Origin: Eubacteriales bacterium
GTDB lineage: Bacteria > Bacillota_A > Clostridia > Christensenellales > Aristaeellaceae
Assembly: GCA_028692205.1 (NCBI GenBank)
Contig: JAQUXV010000221.1
Coordinates: forward strand, 1-5,246
DNA length: 5,246 nucleotides
Reading direction: 5' to 3'
Within the stretch, counting starts at the first letter, position 1, and the number at the start of each line of letters is the position of its first letter. Positions 1 to 5,246 of this stretch are shown piece by piece. Made by a program: the position numbers and the translations under genes. Under the pieces are notes generated by a model that had not been told where the DNA came from, did no database searches, and saw only the letters and a list, made by a program, of their open reading frames with translations.

Positions 1-741
1 ATCCGTTTGAACGATTTTCTGTGGATCGCGGCCAGCGGATGGGCGGGAAGCAATTTCTCCGACCCGTTTGACTGCGACGTGTACATGGTGGATACGGGCG
101 ACGGCCTTGTGCTGGTGGACGCGGGCGTAGGCCCCTGCGGGGACGCGGTGCTGGACAGCGTTCGCGCGTGTGGTTTCACCCCTGCCGATGTAAAGCTGAT
201 TTTGCTTACGCACGGCCACGCGGATCATTCCGGCAACGCCTTTCACCTGCACGAGACGACAGGCGCGCCCGTGAAGGCGCACACGCTTTGCGCAAAATAC
301 GTAACCCAAGGCGATACGGAGGCCATCGCGCTTAAAGGCGCTGTTGCGGCGGGCCTGTACCCGGCGGATTACCGGTTTACAGCCTGCCCGGTCGCGCCGA
401 TTGCCGACGGGGAAACCTTTCGCATCGGATGCACAAGCTGGCAGGCCGTCGACACGCCGGGCCACTGCAGCGGCCATATGAGCTACCTGATGGAGCGGAA
501 CGACCGCCGTTATCTGTTTGCGGGCGATTCCATCTTCGTGGGCGGCAAAATTACGCTACAAAACATTTGGGACTGTTCCATCACCAATTATGCCGCCACG
601 GCGGAAAAACTGTGCGGGCTGGATTTTGAAGCCTTGCTTCCCTCCCATTTCGGGATTGACCTTACACAGGGCAAAACCCATGTGGAAAAAGCAGCCTCCA
701 TCTTCCGGGCCCTCTCGGTGCCGCCGCAGGCCAACAGATAA
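1..741 (+). CDS. MBL-fold metallo-hydrolase (5' partial)
   Basis: Metallo-beta-lactamase-fold hydrolase, probably cytoplasmic and dinuclear-metal dependent. Numbering from the TTG at position 7, the HxHxDH signature is at residues 69-74 (THGHADHSG), followed by the other expected ligands: His153 in DTPGHCSGH, Asp174 in FAGDSIF, and His214 in LPSHFG. The full ligand set is present, so the enzyme should be active. The reading frame is open through positions 1-6 to the window edge, and no Shine-Dalgarno sequence for the TTG can be seen, so the real start may lie just upstream; at about 245 residues the domain is nearly complete. No signal peptide is visible. It ends 15 nt before the D-aminoacylase gene, which suggests co-transcription. 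The ligand pattern is shared by glyoxalase II-like, lactonase-like and other hydrolases, so the substrate cannot be named. Family sure, function unknown. Confidence 0.9.
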   Translation: MRLNDFLWIAASGWAGSNFSDPFDCDVYMVDTGDGLVLVDAGVGPCGDAVLDSVRACGFTPADVKLILLTHGHADHSGNAFHLHETTGAPVKAHTLCAKYVTQGDTEAIALKGAVAAGLYPADYRFTACPVAPIADGETFRIGCTSWQAVDTPGHCSGHMSYLMERNDRRYLFAGDSIFVGGKITLQNIWDCSITNYAATAEKLCGLDFEALLPSHFGIDLTQGKTHVEKAASIFRALSVPPQANR

Positions 742-743
742 AC

Positions 744-749
744 AGGAAG
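744..749 (+). promoter_or_regulatory. Ribosome binding site of the D-aminoacylase gene
   Basis: AGGAAG lies 7 nt before the ATG at 757, immediately after the stop codon of the MBL gene. It fixes the start of the deacylase and suggests independent translation initiation within a shared transcript. Confidence 0.7.
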
Positions 750-756
750 TGTTACC

Positions 757-2340
757 ATGTACGATTTTATCATCCGAAACGCCCATACCGTGGACGGGGT
801 GAACGGAGAGCGGCAGGCGGACGTATGCATCGCCGGGGACCGTATCGCGGCGCTGTTGCCGCCCAATTCCGGCACACAGGCGGCCCGGAGCATCGACGCG
901 ACAGGGCTCACCCTGATGCCGGGCCTGATTGATATTCACCGGCACGCGGACCTGAAGCCCTTTCTGCAGGAGCCCTGGGACGAGCTTTCACAGGGCCTGA
1001 CCACCATGATCAGCGGCAACTGCGGCTTCTCCTGCGTGCCCAACGCGCCCGCCACCTTCGACGCCGTGCGGGATTACGCCGCCCCCATTCTGGGCGAAAC
1101 GCCCGAAGAGCTGAAGGGGATGAGCACGAAAGCGTTCTTCGATGCCGTGGAAAGCCGCCCCCTGCCCATGAACTGCGGGTATCTGGTGGGTAACGGCAGC
1201 CTGCGCCGCAGCGTGACCGGGTTTTCAAACGCGCCGCTGACCAGCGCGCAGCTGGACGCCGTATGCGCCCTGTTGGACGAAGCGCTTGCAAGCGGAGCCA
1301 TGGGGCTGAGCATGGGCATTATGTACACGCCGGAATGCTATTACGCCACCGCCGAGCTTACCCAAATCGCCCGAGTGGCGGCCCGGCACGATAAACCGGT
1401 GATCGCCCACATCCGCGGGGAAGGCCGCAGCGTGGTCGAAAGCATCGACGAGATGATCGCCATCGGCCATGCGTCCGGCGCGCGCATCCACATCAGCCAT
1501 ATGAAGGCCGCGGGCACCGATATGTGGGGCCATGCCATGGACACGATGCTTGCCCATATCGAACAGGCGCGCCGGGACGGGCTTACGATCACGTTTGACG
1601 CCTATCCCTACACGGCGGGTTCCACGACGCTGCTATCCCTCTTACCGCCGGAAGCGATGGAGGGCGGCACCGCGGGCGCGCTGCGCCGCATTGCCGATCC
1701 GGCGGGCCGCGCGGCCATTCTGGACGCGTTCAGCCGGGAACAGGAGGGCTGGGATAACTTTGTGCAAACACTGGGCTGGGACCGCGTTATCGTCGCGGGC
1801 TCGTCCGACGGTCACGAGGCCGGCAGAAGCATCCAGGCTCTTGCCGATCAGGCGGGCTGCGAACCCGGCGCCTTCGCGCTGGATTTGCTCCTGCGTGAAA
1901 AAGGGCGCGTCCCTGTGGTGTTGGAGGAAATGGCCCCCGACGATGTGCGGAAAATTCTGTCGCAGCGGGACAGCCTTGTGATTTCGGATTCGCTCTACTC
2001 CGCGGCCGGAAAGCCGCATCCCCGCCGTTACGGCGCTTTCCCCCGCTTCTTCCGCCAGTACGTGAAGGAGGAGAAGCTGCTTTCCCTGCAGGAGGCGGTC
2101 GACAAGACGACCCGCCTGCCCGCCGAGTTTTTACGCATCAAAGACCGGGGTCGGCTGGAAACGAGTTATTACGCCGATCTGGTCTTACTGGATTGGGCGT
2201 CCCTGCGGGACACGGCCACCTACGCCGACCCGGTGCGCGCCAGCGAAGGGATCCGTTTGGTTCTCGTAAACGGCAAGGTTGCCTTCGAGACCGGCCTGTT
2301 CACCGGGACGTCCTCCGGCAGGCTGCTCAACCGCGCCTGA
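757..2340 (+). CDS. N-acyl-D-amino-acid deacylase (D-aminoacylase), amidohydrolase family
   Basis: Hydrolyses N-acyl-D-amino acids to a carboxylate and the free D-amino acid; zinc-dependent and probably cytosolic, since no signal peptide is visible. The 527-residue protein is within the usual family range of about 480-530. An N-terminal beta-sandwich strand set (MYDFIIRNAHTVDG) leads into the TIM barrel. The metal motif DIHRHAD gives His61 and His63. Cys89 sits in SGNCGF, His218 in AHIRGEG, His248 in HISHMKAAG and Asp411 in VISDSLYS, followed by the typical PHPRRYGAFPRF segment. These match the ligand positions known for Alcaligenes D-aminoacylase (two His, Cys, His, His, Asp). The C-terminus (YADLVLLDW, then VRLVLVNGKVAF-like strands) closes the beta-sandwich as in other amidohydrolases. 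The ATG at 757 is backed by a Shine-Dalgarno sequence. Acyl and side-chain specificity cannot be read from the sequence; dihydropyrimidinase-like relatives are less likely because of the Cys ligand. Confidence 0.93.
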   Translation: MYDFIIRNAHTVDGVNGERQADVCIAGDRIAALLPPNSGTQAARSIDATGLTLMPGLIDIHRHADLKPFLQEPWDELSQGLTTMISGNCGFSCVPNAPATFDAVRDYAAPILGETPEELKGMSTKAFFDAVESRPLPMNCGYLVGNGSLRRSVTGFSNAPLTSAQLDAVCALLDEALASGAMGLSMGIMYTPECYYATAELTQIARVAARHDKPVIAHIRGEGRSVVESIDEMIAIGHASGARIHISHMKAAGTDMWGHAMDTMLAHIEQARRDGLTITFDAYPYTAGSTTLLSLLPPEAMEGGTAGALRRIADPAGRAAILDAFSREQEGWDNFVQTLGWDRVIVAGSSDGHEAGRSIQALADQAGCEPGAFALDLLLREKGRVPVVLEEMAPDDVRKILSQRDSLVISDSLYSAAGKPHPRRYGAFPRFFRQYVKEEKLLSLQEAVDKTTRLPAEFLRIKDRGRLETSYYADLVLLDWASLRDTATYADPVRASEGIRLVLVNGKVAFETGLFTGTSSGRLLNRA

Positions 2341-2542
2341 CGCGCTTTCCGCCGCATCGGTGCGGCGCATCATTCGGGCAGATCGGCGCCGGGTTTCCAT
2401 CCGGCGTTATCTCATACGGTTTTCAACCGCGCCATGCCCGCAAAGCTGGGCGGGGCCGCGCTTCCAGCGCCGCGGGCAACCGGCGCGCGCATTCCGGCCT
2501 GAAAACCGAAAACCATCGTAAATCATTGAAGGAGGAGCCAGT
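2341..2542 (+). other. GC-rich intergenic spacer with hairpins, no gene
   Basis: About 200 nt between the deacylase and ridA genes. Two perfect short hairpins are visible: a 7-bp stem at 2350-2356/2361-2367 with loop TCGG, and a 6-bp stem CGCCGG/CCGGCG at 2387-2392/2401-2406 with an 8-nt loop. Neither is followed by a T tract, so neither is a convincing intrinsic terminator. The spacer ends with the ridA Shine-Dalgarno. No clear -35/-10 pair stands out, although the A/T-richer stretch around 2505-2525 would be the place to look for a promoter. Open frames crossing it are unsupported. Confidence 0.4.
2529..2535 (+). promoter_or_regulatory. Strong ribosome binding site of ridA-family gene
   Basis: AAGGAGG, a near-perfect match to the anti-Shine-Dalgarno, lies 7 nt upstream of the ATG at 2543 and fixes that start. 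Confidence 0.85.
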
Positions 2543-3001
2543 ATGATCGACGTTTATCAAAAGCTGAAGGATCTGGGTTATGAATTACCGGAGTTACCGC
2601 CTCCCGGCGGCGTTTATAAGCCGGTGAGACAGGTTGGCAATATGCTGTATGTTTCCGGGCAGGGGGCAACGGTGAAGGGCGTGCCCGCGGTGCTTGGCAA
2701 AGTGGGCGCGGGTTGCACGCTGGAACAGGGGCAAGAGGCGGCAAGGCTGTGCGGCCTGAACGCGCTTTCAACGCTCAACCATTATCTGGGCGACCTGAAC
2801 CGCATTAAGAGCGTGGTGAAGATTCTCGGCTTTATCGAAAGCGCCGACGGTTTCAACCGTCAGCCCGAGGTGCTGAACGGCTGCTCCATCCTGTTCCGCG
2901 ATCTTTTCGGCGAAGATGGCGTAGGCTCGCGTTCCGCGATCGGCGTAAACGAGCTGCCCGGCAATATTGCCTGCGAAGTGGAATTCATTTTCGAAATTTA
3001 A
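2543..3001 (+). CDS. RidA family (YjgF/YER057c/UK114) enamine/imine deaminase-like protein
   Basis: RidA-type proteins hydrolyse reactive enamine/imine intermediates such as 2-aminoacrylate, which PLP enzymes release, to a keto acid and ammonia; they act as cytosolic trimers. This protein has 152 residues, longer than E. coli RidA (128), and resembles the longer RidA-like subgroup with an N-terminal extension (YQKLKDLGYELPELPPPGGVYKPVRQVGNMLYVSGQ). The core shows the family strand YVSGQGA, the Ala/Leu-rich helix (EAARLCGLNALSTLNHYLGDLNRI) and the closing segment SRSAIGVNELPGNIACEVEFIFEI. Arg130 corresponds to the substrate-carboxylate-binding Arg105 of E. coli RidA, and Glu145, 15 residues later, to its Glu120, so deaminase activity is plausible. 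It sits between a D-aminoacylase gene and a PLP-enzyme gene, which suggests it clears a product of the latter. The exact substrate is inferred, because some subgroups of this family lack measured deaminase activity. Confidence 0.93.
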   Translation: MIDVYQKLKDLGYELPELPPPGGVYKPVRQVGNMLYVSGQGATVKGVPAVLGKVGAGCTLEQGQEAARLCGLNALSTLNHYLGDLNRIKSVVKILGFIESADGFNRQPEVLNGCSILFRDLFGEDGVGSRSAIGVNELPGNIACEVEFIFEI

Positions 3002-3169
3002 GCAAGCGTTGATCCGGCCGCTTTGCGGCTGCCGGGGTGGGACGCGGACGATTCGGGCCGGAACAGCGACGCCTTTGCAAACGTTTCGCGCCCGAAACGA
3101 CAGCGCTATGCCTGGGCAGGCGTGAAAGGCTTTAATGCATTGCTTACCAAAACCGGGGAGGCTGGTTTT
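3002..3169 (+). other. Intergenic spacer with inverted repeats
   Basis: Spacer between the ridA-family gene and the PLP-enzyme gene. It contains a GCCGC/GCGGC hairpin with loop TTT (3017-3029), set between flanking CCGG sequences, and a 7-bp inverted repeat TTCGGGC/GCCCGAA (3052-3058/3090-3096) enclosing about 31 nt. Neither ends in a T run, so readthrough is expected. The frame of the downstream gene is open upstream to a TTG at 3023, but the 49 residues this would add do not resemble the family, and a good Shine-Dalgarno marks the start at 3170. Confidence 0.4.
3155..3161 (+). promoter_or_regulatory. Ribosome binding site deciding the start of the PLP enzyme
   Basis: GGGGAGG lies 8 nt before the ATG at 3170. 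It supports that ATG over the in-frame TTG at 3023. Confidence 0.8.
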
Positions 3170-4279
3170 ATGAAAGCGGAAACCTATCGTTTGAAGGAAA
3201 CTGACGGCATCGTTACCCCCGCGCTGATCTACTACCGGGATATTCTTACGAAAAACGCGCAAACCATGATCGCGATGGCCGGCGGCCCCGCCCGCCTGTG
3301 GCCGCATGTGAAAAGCCACAAGTCCGCCGATCTGGTGCGGATGCTTATGGCAATGGGCATCCGGCGCTTTAAGTGCGCCACCATCGCCGAAGGGGAAATG
3401 GTCGGCGAGTGCGGAGCGGAGCAGGCCATCCTCTCCTACCCGCTCACAGGGCCCAACATCGGGCGCTTCATCCGGCTGGTTCAGGCGTTTCCCGGCACGG
3501 AATACTTTGCCATCGGGGACGATGAAGGGCAGTTTTTACTGCTGTCCGCCGCTGCGAAGGCGGCATCGGTAACGGTGAACGTACTGCCGGATATCAACGA
3601 CGGCCTCAACCGCACCGGCGTGCCCACGGCTCTGGCGGGCGAGCTGTACCGCAAGGTCGCCGCCATGCCCAACCTGCGCGTTCGCGGCATGCACGTGTAC
3701 GACGGTCATCGGCACGAGAGCGATTTTGAGGAGCGCAAGCGGCTGGTGGCGCAGGATGTCGCGCCGGTATACGCGCTACGCGACCAATTGCGCGCCGAGG
3801 GGCTGGATTGCACCCTGATGGTGATGGGCGGCACGCCTTCTTTCCCCTGCCACGCGCAGTACCCGGACGCCTGCCTGTCGCCCGGCACCTGCCTGATTCA
3901 GGATTACGGCTATGCCAGCACGTTTAAGGACCTGCCTTTTGAAATCGGCGCCATGCTGCTGACGCGCGTCGTAAGCCACCCCGCGCCCGGCATGTTTACG
4001 CTGGATTTGGGGTACAAGGGCGTCGCCGCCGACCCCGAGCCGCCGCGCGCGGTGATCGTCGGCTATGAGGACGCGATCACCGTGATGCAGAACGAGGAGC
4101 ATTGGGTGCTTCGGATGCCCGAGGGCCGGGAGCGCCCCGCTATCGGCACGGCACTGTACGCCGCGCCCCGCCACATTTGCCCCACCAGCGCGCTGTATCC
4201 CGAAATCCTTGTGGCGCAAAACGGCGAAATCGAAGCCCGGTGGCCTGTTACAGCCCGTAACCGCGTGATTACCGTTTAA
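3170..4279 (+). CDS. D-threonine aldolase / D-serine dehydratase family PLP enzyme
   Basis: Fold-type III PLP enzyme (alanine-racemase-like N-terminal barrel) of the D-TA/DSD family. It is expected to cleave D-threonine-type beta-hydroxy amino acids to glycine plus aldehyde, or to dehydrate D-serine to 2-aminoacrylate/pyruvate. The 369-residue length is normal. The motif WPHVKSHK (44-51) carries the likely Schiff-base lysine, Lys48. Barrel motifs follow: FKCATIAEGEMV, LSYPLTGPNIGRF, DINDGLNRTGV (141-151) and GMHVYDGH (173-180), then MGGTPSFPC for phosphate/cofactor contacts. The C-terminal domain contains RHICPT with His335 and Cys337 at the family's metal site, and ends in WPVTARNRVITV, typical of bacterial D-TA-family proteins. 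A His-x-Cys pair is what chicken D-serine dehydratase uses for zinc, whereas characterised D-threonine aldolases use His-x-Asp. That leans towards dehydratase-like chemistry, but this bacterial subfamily is little characterised. Last gene of the cluster, followed by a terminator. Confidence 0.9.
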   Translation: MKAETYRLKETDGIVTPALIYYRDILTKNAQTMIAMAGGPARLWPHVKSHKSADLVRMLMAMGIRRFKCATIAEGEMVGECGAEQAILSYPLTGPNIGRFIRLVQAFPGTEYFAIGDDEGQFLLLSAAAKAASVTVNVLPDINDGLNRTGVPTALAGELYRKVAAMPNLRVRGMHVYDGHRHESDFEERKRLVAQDVAPVYALRDQLRAEGLDCTLMVMGGTPSFPCHAQYPDACLSPGTCLIQDYGYASTFKDLPFEIGAMLLTRVVSHPAPGMFTLDLGYKGVAADPEPPRAVIVGYEDAITVMQNEEHWVLRMPEGRERPAIGTALYAAPRHICPTSALYPEILVAQNGEIEARWPVTARNRVITV

Positions 4280-4295
4280 GCAGTCACCGGTTCAG

Positions 4296-4343
4296 GGCGC
4301 TTTGGAGGTGTTATGGCACAAGCATCCCCAAAGCGCCTTTTTT
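4296..4343 (+). terminator. Rho-independent terminator of the D-amino-acid gene cluster
   Basis: A perfect 10-bp stem, GGCGCTTTGG (4296-4305) with CCAAAGCGCC (4328-4337), encloses a 22-nt loop and is followed directly by six T residues (4338-4343). It lies 16 nt after the PLP-enzyme stop codon, so it ends that transcript. Confidence 0.9.
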
Positions 4344-4380
4344 GCGGTTCCAGCGACGTGCCGGTTCAGGCCTTTGCCGG

Positions 4381-4408
4381 TTACCGAACCGGTTTCAAGG
4401 CGTATTAT
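4381..4408 (+). promoter_or_regulatory. Weak sigma-A-like promoter candidate
   Basis: TATTAT (4403-4408), one of the few A/T-rich hexamers here, resembles a -10 box. TTACCG (4381-4386), 16 nt upstream, is a poor -35. The -35 overlaps a 6-bp hairpin CCGGTT/AACCGG (4377-4382/4387-4392). If real, transcription would start near 4415 and run to the terminator ending at 4591. The match is weak, and the case rests mainly on the structured region downstream. Confidence 0.2.
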
Positions 4409-4414
4409 ACGTTG

Positions 4415-4591
4415 TCGTGTTTCGGCAGGAGAAGGGTACCCCCGCTCCCAATCCCTGCGGGCAATCAACCACCTGATGCGGTGTGTTTATACGCTCTCCT
4501 TGGGCTTAAGCATGCAACATCTTAAAGCCTTGGACGTTCATCCTGCTTTCGCAGGTAGAAAAGGGCGTATGCAAAGTGCATACGCCCTTTT
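4415..4591 (+). ncRNA. Candidate stand-alone structured RNA (unidentified; 6S-like possible)
   Basis: Gene-free stretch with dense base pairing, ending in a strong terminator; both ends are estimates. Visible helices are: GCAGGA (4425-4430) with TCCTGC (4541-4546), extended by GAA/TTC around a bulge; hairpin CCCGC/GCGGG (4441-4445/4457-4461); a small hairpin near 4478-4494; and a long hairpin GGCTTAAG (4503-4510) with CTTAAAGCC (4521-4529), one bulged A, capped by ATG/CAT. CCTGCGGG (4454-4461) can instead pair with TTTCGCAGG (4547-4555), and CCTGC (4542-4546) with GCAGG (4551-4555), so alternative folds compete. The outer helix holding an internal CCTGATG-type bubble segment recalls 6S RNA, and about 177 nt would fit its length, but I cannot confirm this by alignment. 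No + strand gene lies downstream, which argues against a riboswitch leader. Confidence 0.3.
4559..4591. terminator. Bidirectional intrinsic terminator between convergent units
   Basis: A perfect 15-bp inverted repeat, AAAAGGGCGTATGCA (4559-4573) and TGCATACGCCCTTTT (4577-4591), has a 3-nt loop AAG. The A run on one side and T run on the other make it work in both directions. It would end any + strand RNA made from 4344 onward and also the - strand transcript of the glutamate-synthase-type gene, whose stop codon is about 160 nt away. No other terminator-like hairpin lies closer to that stop. Confidence 0.88.
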
Positions 4592-4752
4592 GATGTTTCC
4601 ATTCTGTTCCCCAGCATACGCCGTAGCGCTCCGCCAGTTGGCGAACCTTTCGGTACACGCCACTTTGCCGCCGCAAATGCATTATGCGTTTTCGCCCCAT
4701 ATGGGCCGGGCAGGCGCAGGCACCATTGGTTTGGGGGGTCGGAGAATTGCCT
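4592..4752. other. Intergenic region with no recognisable feature
   Basis: This is the 3' flank of the - strand oxidoreductase gene. A short - strand frame starting at 4682 or 4700 gives a basic, helix-like peptide (YRKVRQLAERYG), but it has no good Shine-Dalgarno and reads straight through the terminator hairpin, so I do not call it a gene. Nothing else stands out. Confidence 0.4.
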
Positions 4753-5246
4753 TTACTTCGCGCTCAGGTACTCGTCGATCGCGGTAGCGGCGGTCTTGCC
4801 CGCGCCCATGGCTAAAATCACCGTAGCCGCGCCGGTTACGGCGTCGCCGCCCGCGTAAACGCCCTCGCGGCTGGTCAGCCCGGTATCCTCGTTCACCACG
4901 ATGCCGCCCCATTTCTGGGTTTCCAGCCCCTGCGTGGTGCTCTTGATCAGCGGGTTGGGCGAGGTGCCCAGCGCCATGATAACGCCGTCCATAGGCAGGT
5001 CGAACTCGCTGCCCTCAACCGGCACGGGCCGCCTGCGGCCGGACGCGTCCGGCTCGCCCAGTTCCATCTGTTGGCAGCGGATGCCGGATACCCAGCCCTG
5101 TTCGTTTCCGGCGATGCTGAGCGGATTGGTGAGGAATTTGAACACGATGCCTTCCTCCATGGCATGCTCCACCTCTTCCCGGCGGGCGGGAAGCTCCGCT
5201 TCTGTGCGGCGGTACAATACCGTTACGTCCGCGCCGAGGCGCTTGG
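4753..5246 (-). CDS. Glutamate synthase small subunit-type (GltD/NfnL-like) oxidoreductase, C-terminal part
   Basis: The last 163 residues of an FAD/NAD(P)H-dependent oxidoreductase; the N-terminus (FeS-cluster domain, first FAD motif) lies beyond the right edge. At the window edge the frame reads KRLGADVTVLYRRTEAELPA, the family segment just after the NAD(P)H-binding Rossmann motif. It is followed by REEVEHAMEEGI, then a beta-rich insert (GIRCQQMELGEPDASGRRRP), MALGTSPNP, and the C-terminal FAD motif GVYAGGDAVTGAATVILAMGAGKTAA ending EYLSAK. GltD feeds electrons from NADPH to glutamate synthase. In anaerobic Clostridia very similar proteins are also the large subunit of the electron-bifurcating NADH-dependent ferredoxin:NADP+ oxidoreductase, and the C-terminus alone cannot separate the two. 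It is transcribed convergently to the D-amino-acid cluster. The family is sure; the specific role depends on the partner gene outside the window. Confidence 0.92.
   Translation of the reverse strand, partial: KRLGADVTVLYRRTEAELPARREEVEHAMEEGIVFKFLTNPLSIAGNEQGWVSGIRCQQMELGEPDASGRRRPVPVEGSEFDLPMDGVIMALGTSPNPLIKSTTQGLETQKWGGIVVNEDTGLTSREGVYAGGDAVTGAATVILAMGAGKTAATAIDEYLSAK

Noticed and set aside
2350..2367. Hairpin just after the deacylase stop as an intrinsic terminator
   Set aside because: The 7-bp stem with TCGG loop is stable but is followed by CATCATTCGG, with no T tract.
3023..3169. Upstream TTG start for the PLP enzyme adding 49 residues
   Set aside because: The added peptide has no family match or Shine-Dalgarno, whereas GGGGAGG sits 8 nt before the ATG at 3170, giving the usual length.
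2768..3319. Antisense frame of 183 codons over the ridA-family gene, and similar antisense frames at 556-945 and 1642-2019
   Set aside because: They overlap well-supported genes in GC-rich DNA, where antisense frames stay open by codon bias, and show no recognisable domains or ribosome binding sites.
4344..4591. T-box or metabolite riboswitch leader
   Set aside because: There is no T-box core motif and no known riboswitch core that I can recognise. The element ends at a terminator with a convergent gene, not a co-directional gene, beyond it.
4506..4700. Short - strand frame giving a basic peptide with YRKVRQLAERYG
   Set aside because: It reads through the 15-bp terminator hairpin, lacks a clear ribosome binding site and ends in low-plausibility sequence. 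It remains a weak chance of a small protein or gene remnant.
4302..4787. Open frames on the + strand (4302-4787 and 4313-4525)
   Set aside because: They begin inside the loop of the terminator hairpin, run across a second terminator and into the oxidoreductase 3' end, have no family resemblance, and show Cys/Arg/Pro-rich composition typical of non-coding frames.
1..5246. CRISPR arrays, tRNA/rRNA genes, insertion sequences, phage or defence genes
   Set aside because: No regularly spaced repeats, no tRNA-like fold, and no transposase, integrase or terminal inverted repeats were seen. The genes are metabolic.

Overview
The window looks like chromosomal DNA from a high-GC, Gram-positive anaerobe-type bacterium, probably a Clostridia/Eubacteriales gut-lineage member. 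This is inferred from strong AGGAGG-type ribosome binding sites (upstream of 2543 and 3170), intrinsic hairpin-plus-T terminators, and the family flavour of the proteins. No rRNA or other phylogenetic marker is present, so the assignment is soft.

Positions 1-4279 hold four genes on the + strand: a metallo-beta-lactamase-fold hydrolase (cut at its 5' end), an N-acyl-D-amino-acid deacylase, a RidA-family enamine/imine deaminase, and a D-threonine aldolase/D-serine dehydratase-family PLP enzyme. The first two are 15 nt apart. The next two follow after GC-rich spacers of about 200 and 170 nt that have no clear intrinsic terminator. A strong terminator follows the last gene (4296-4343). The set reads as a D-amino-acid salvage cluster. 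The deacylase would free D-amino acids from N-acyl-D-amino acids, the PLP enzyme would split or dehydrate a beta-hydroxy D-amino acid, and RidA would hydrolyse the reactive enamine/imine released. The role of the MBL-fold protein is not known.

Positions 4344-4752 carry no convincing protein gene. The first part (about 4381-4591) has a weak promoter-like site, several strong and partly mutually exclusive hairpins, and a near-perfect 15-bp bidirectional terminator hairpin. I read it as a candidate stand-alone structured RNA; a 6S-like RNA is one unproven possibility. The rest, up to 4752, shows nothing recognisable.

Positions 4753-5246 hold, on the - strand, the C-terminal part of a glutamate-synthase small-subunit-type (GltD/NfnL-like) FAD/NAD(P)H oxidoreductase. 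It converges on the + strand cluster and runs off the right edge.
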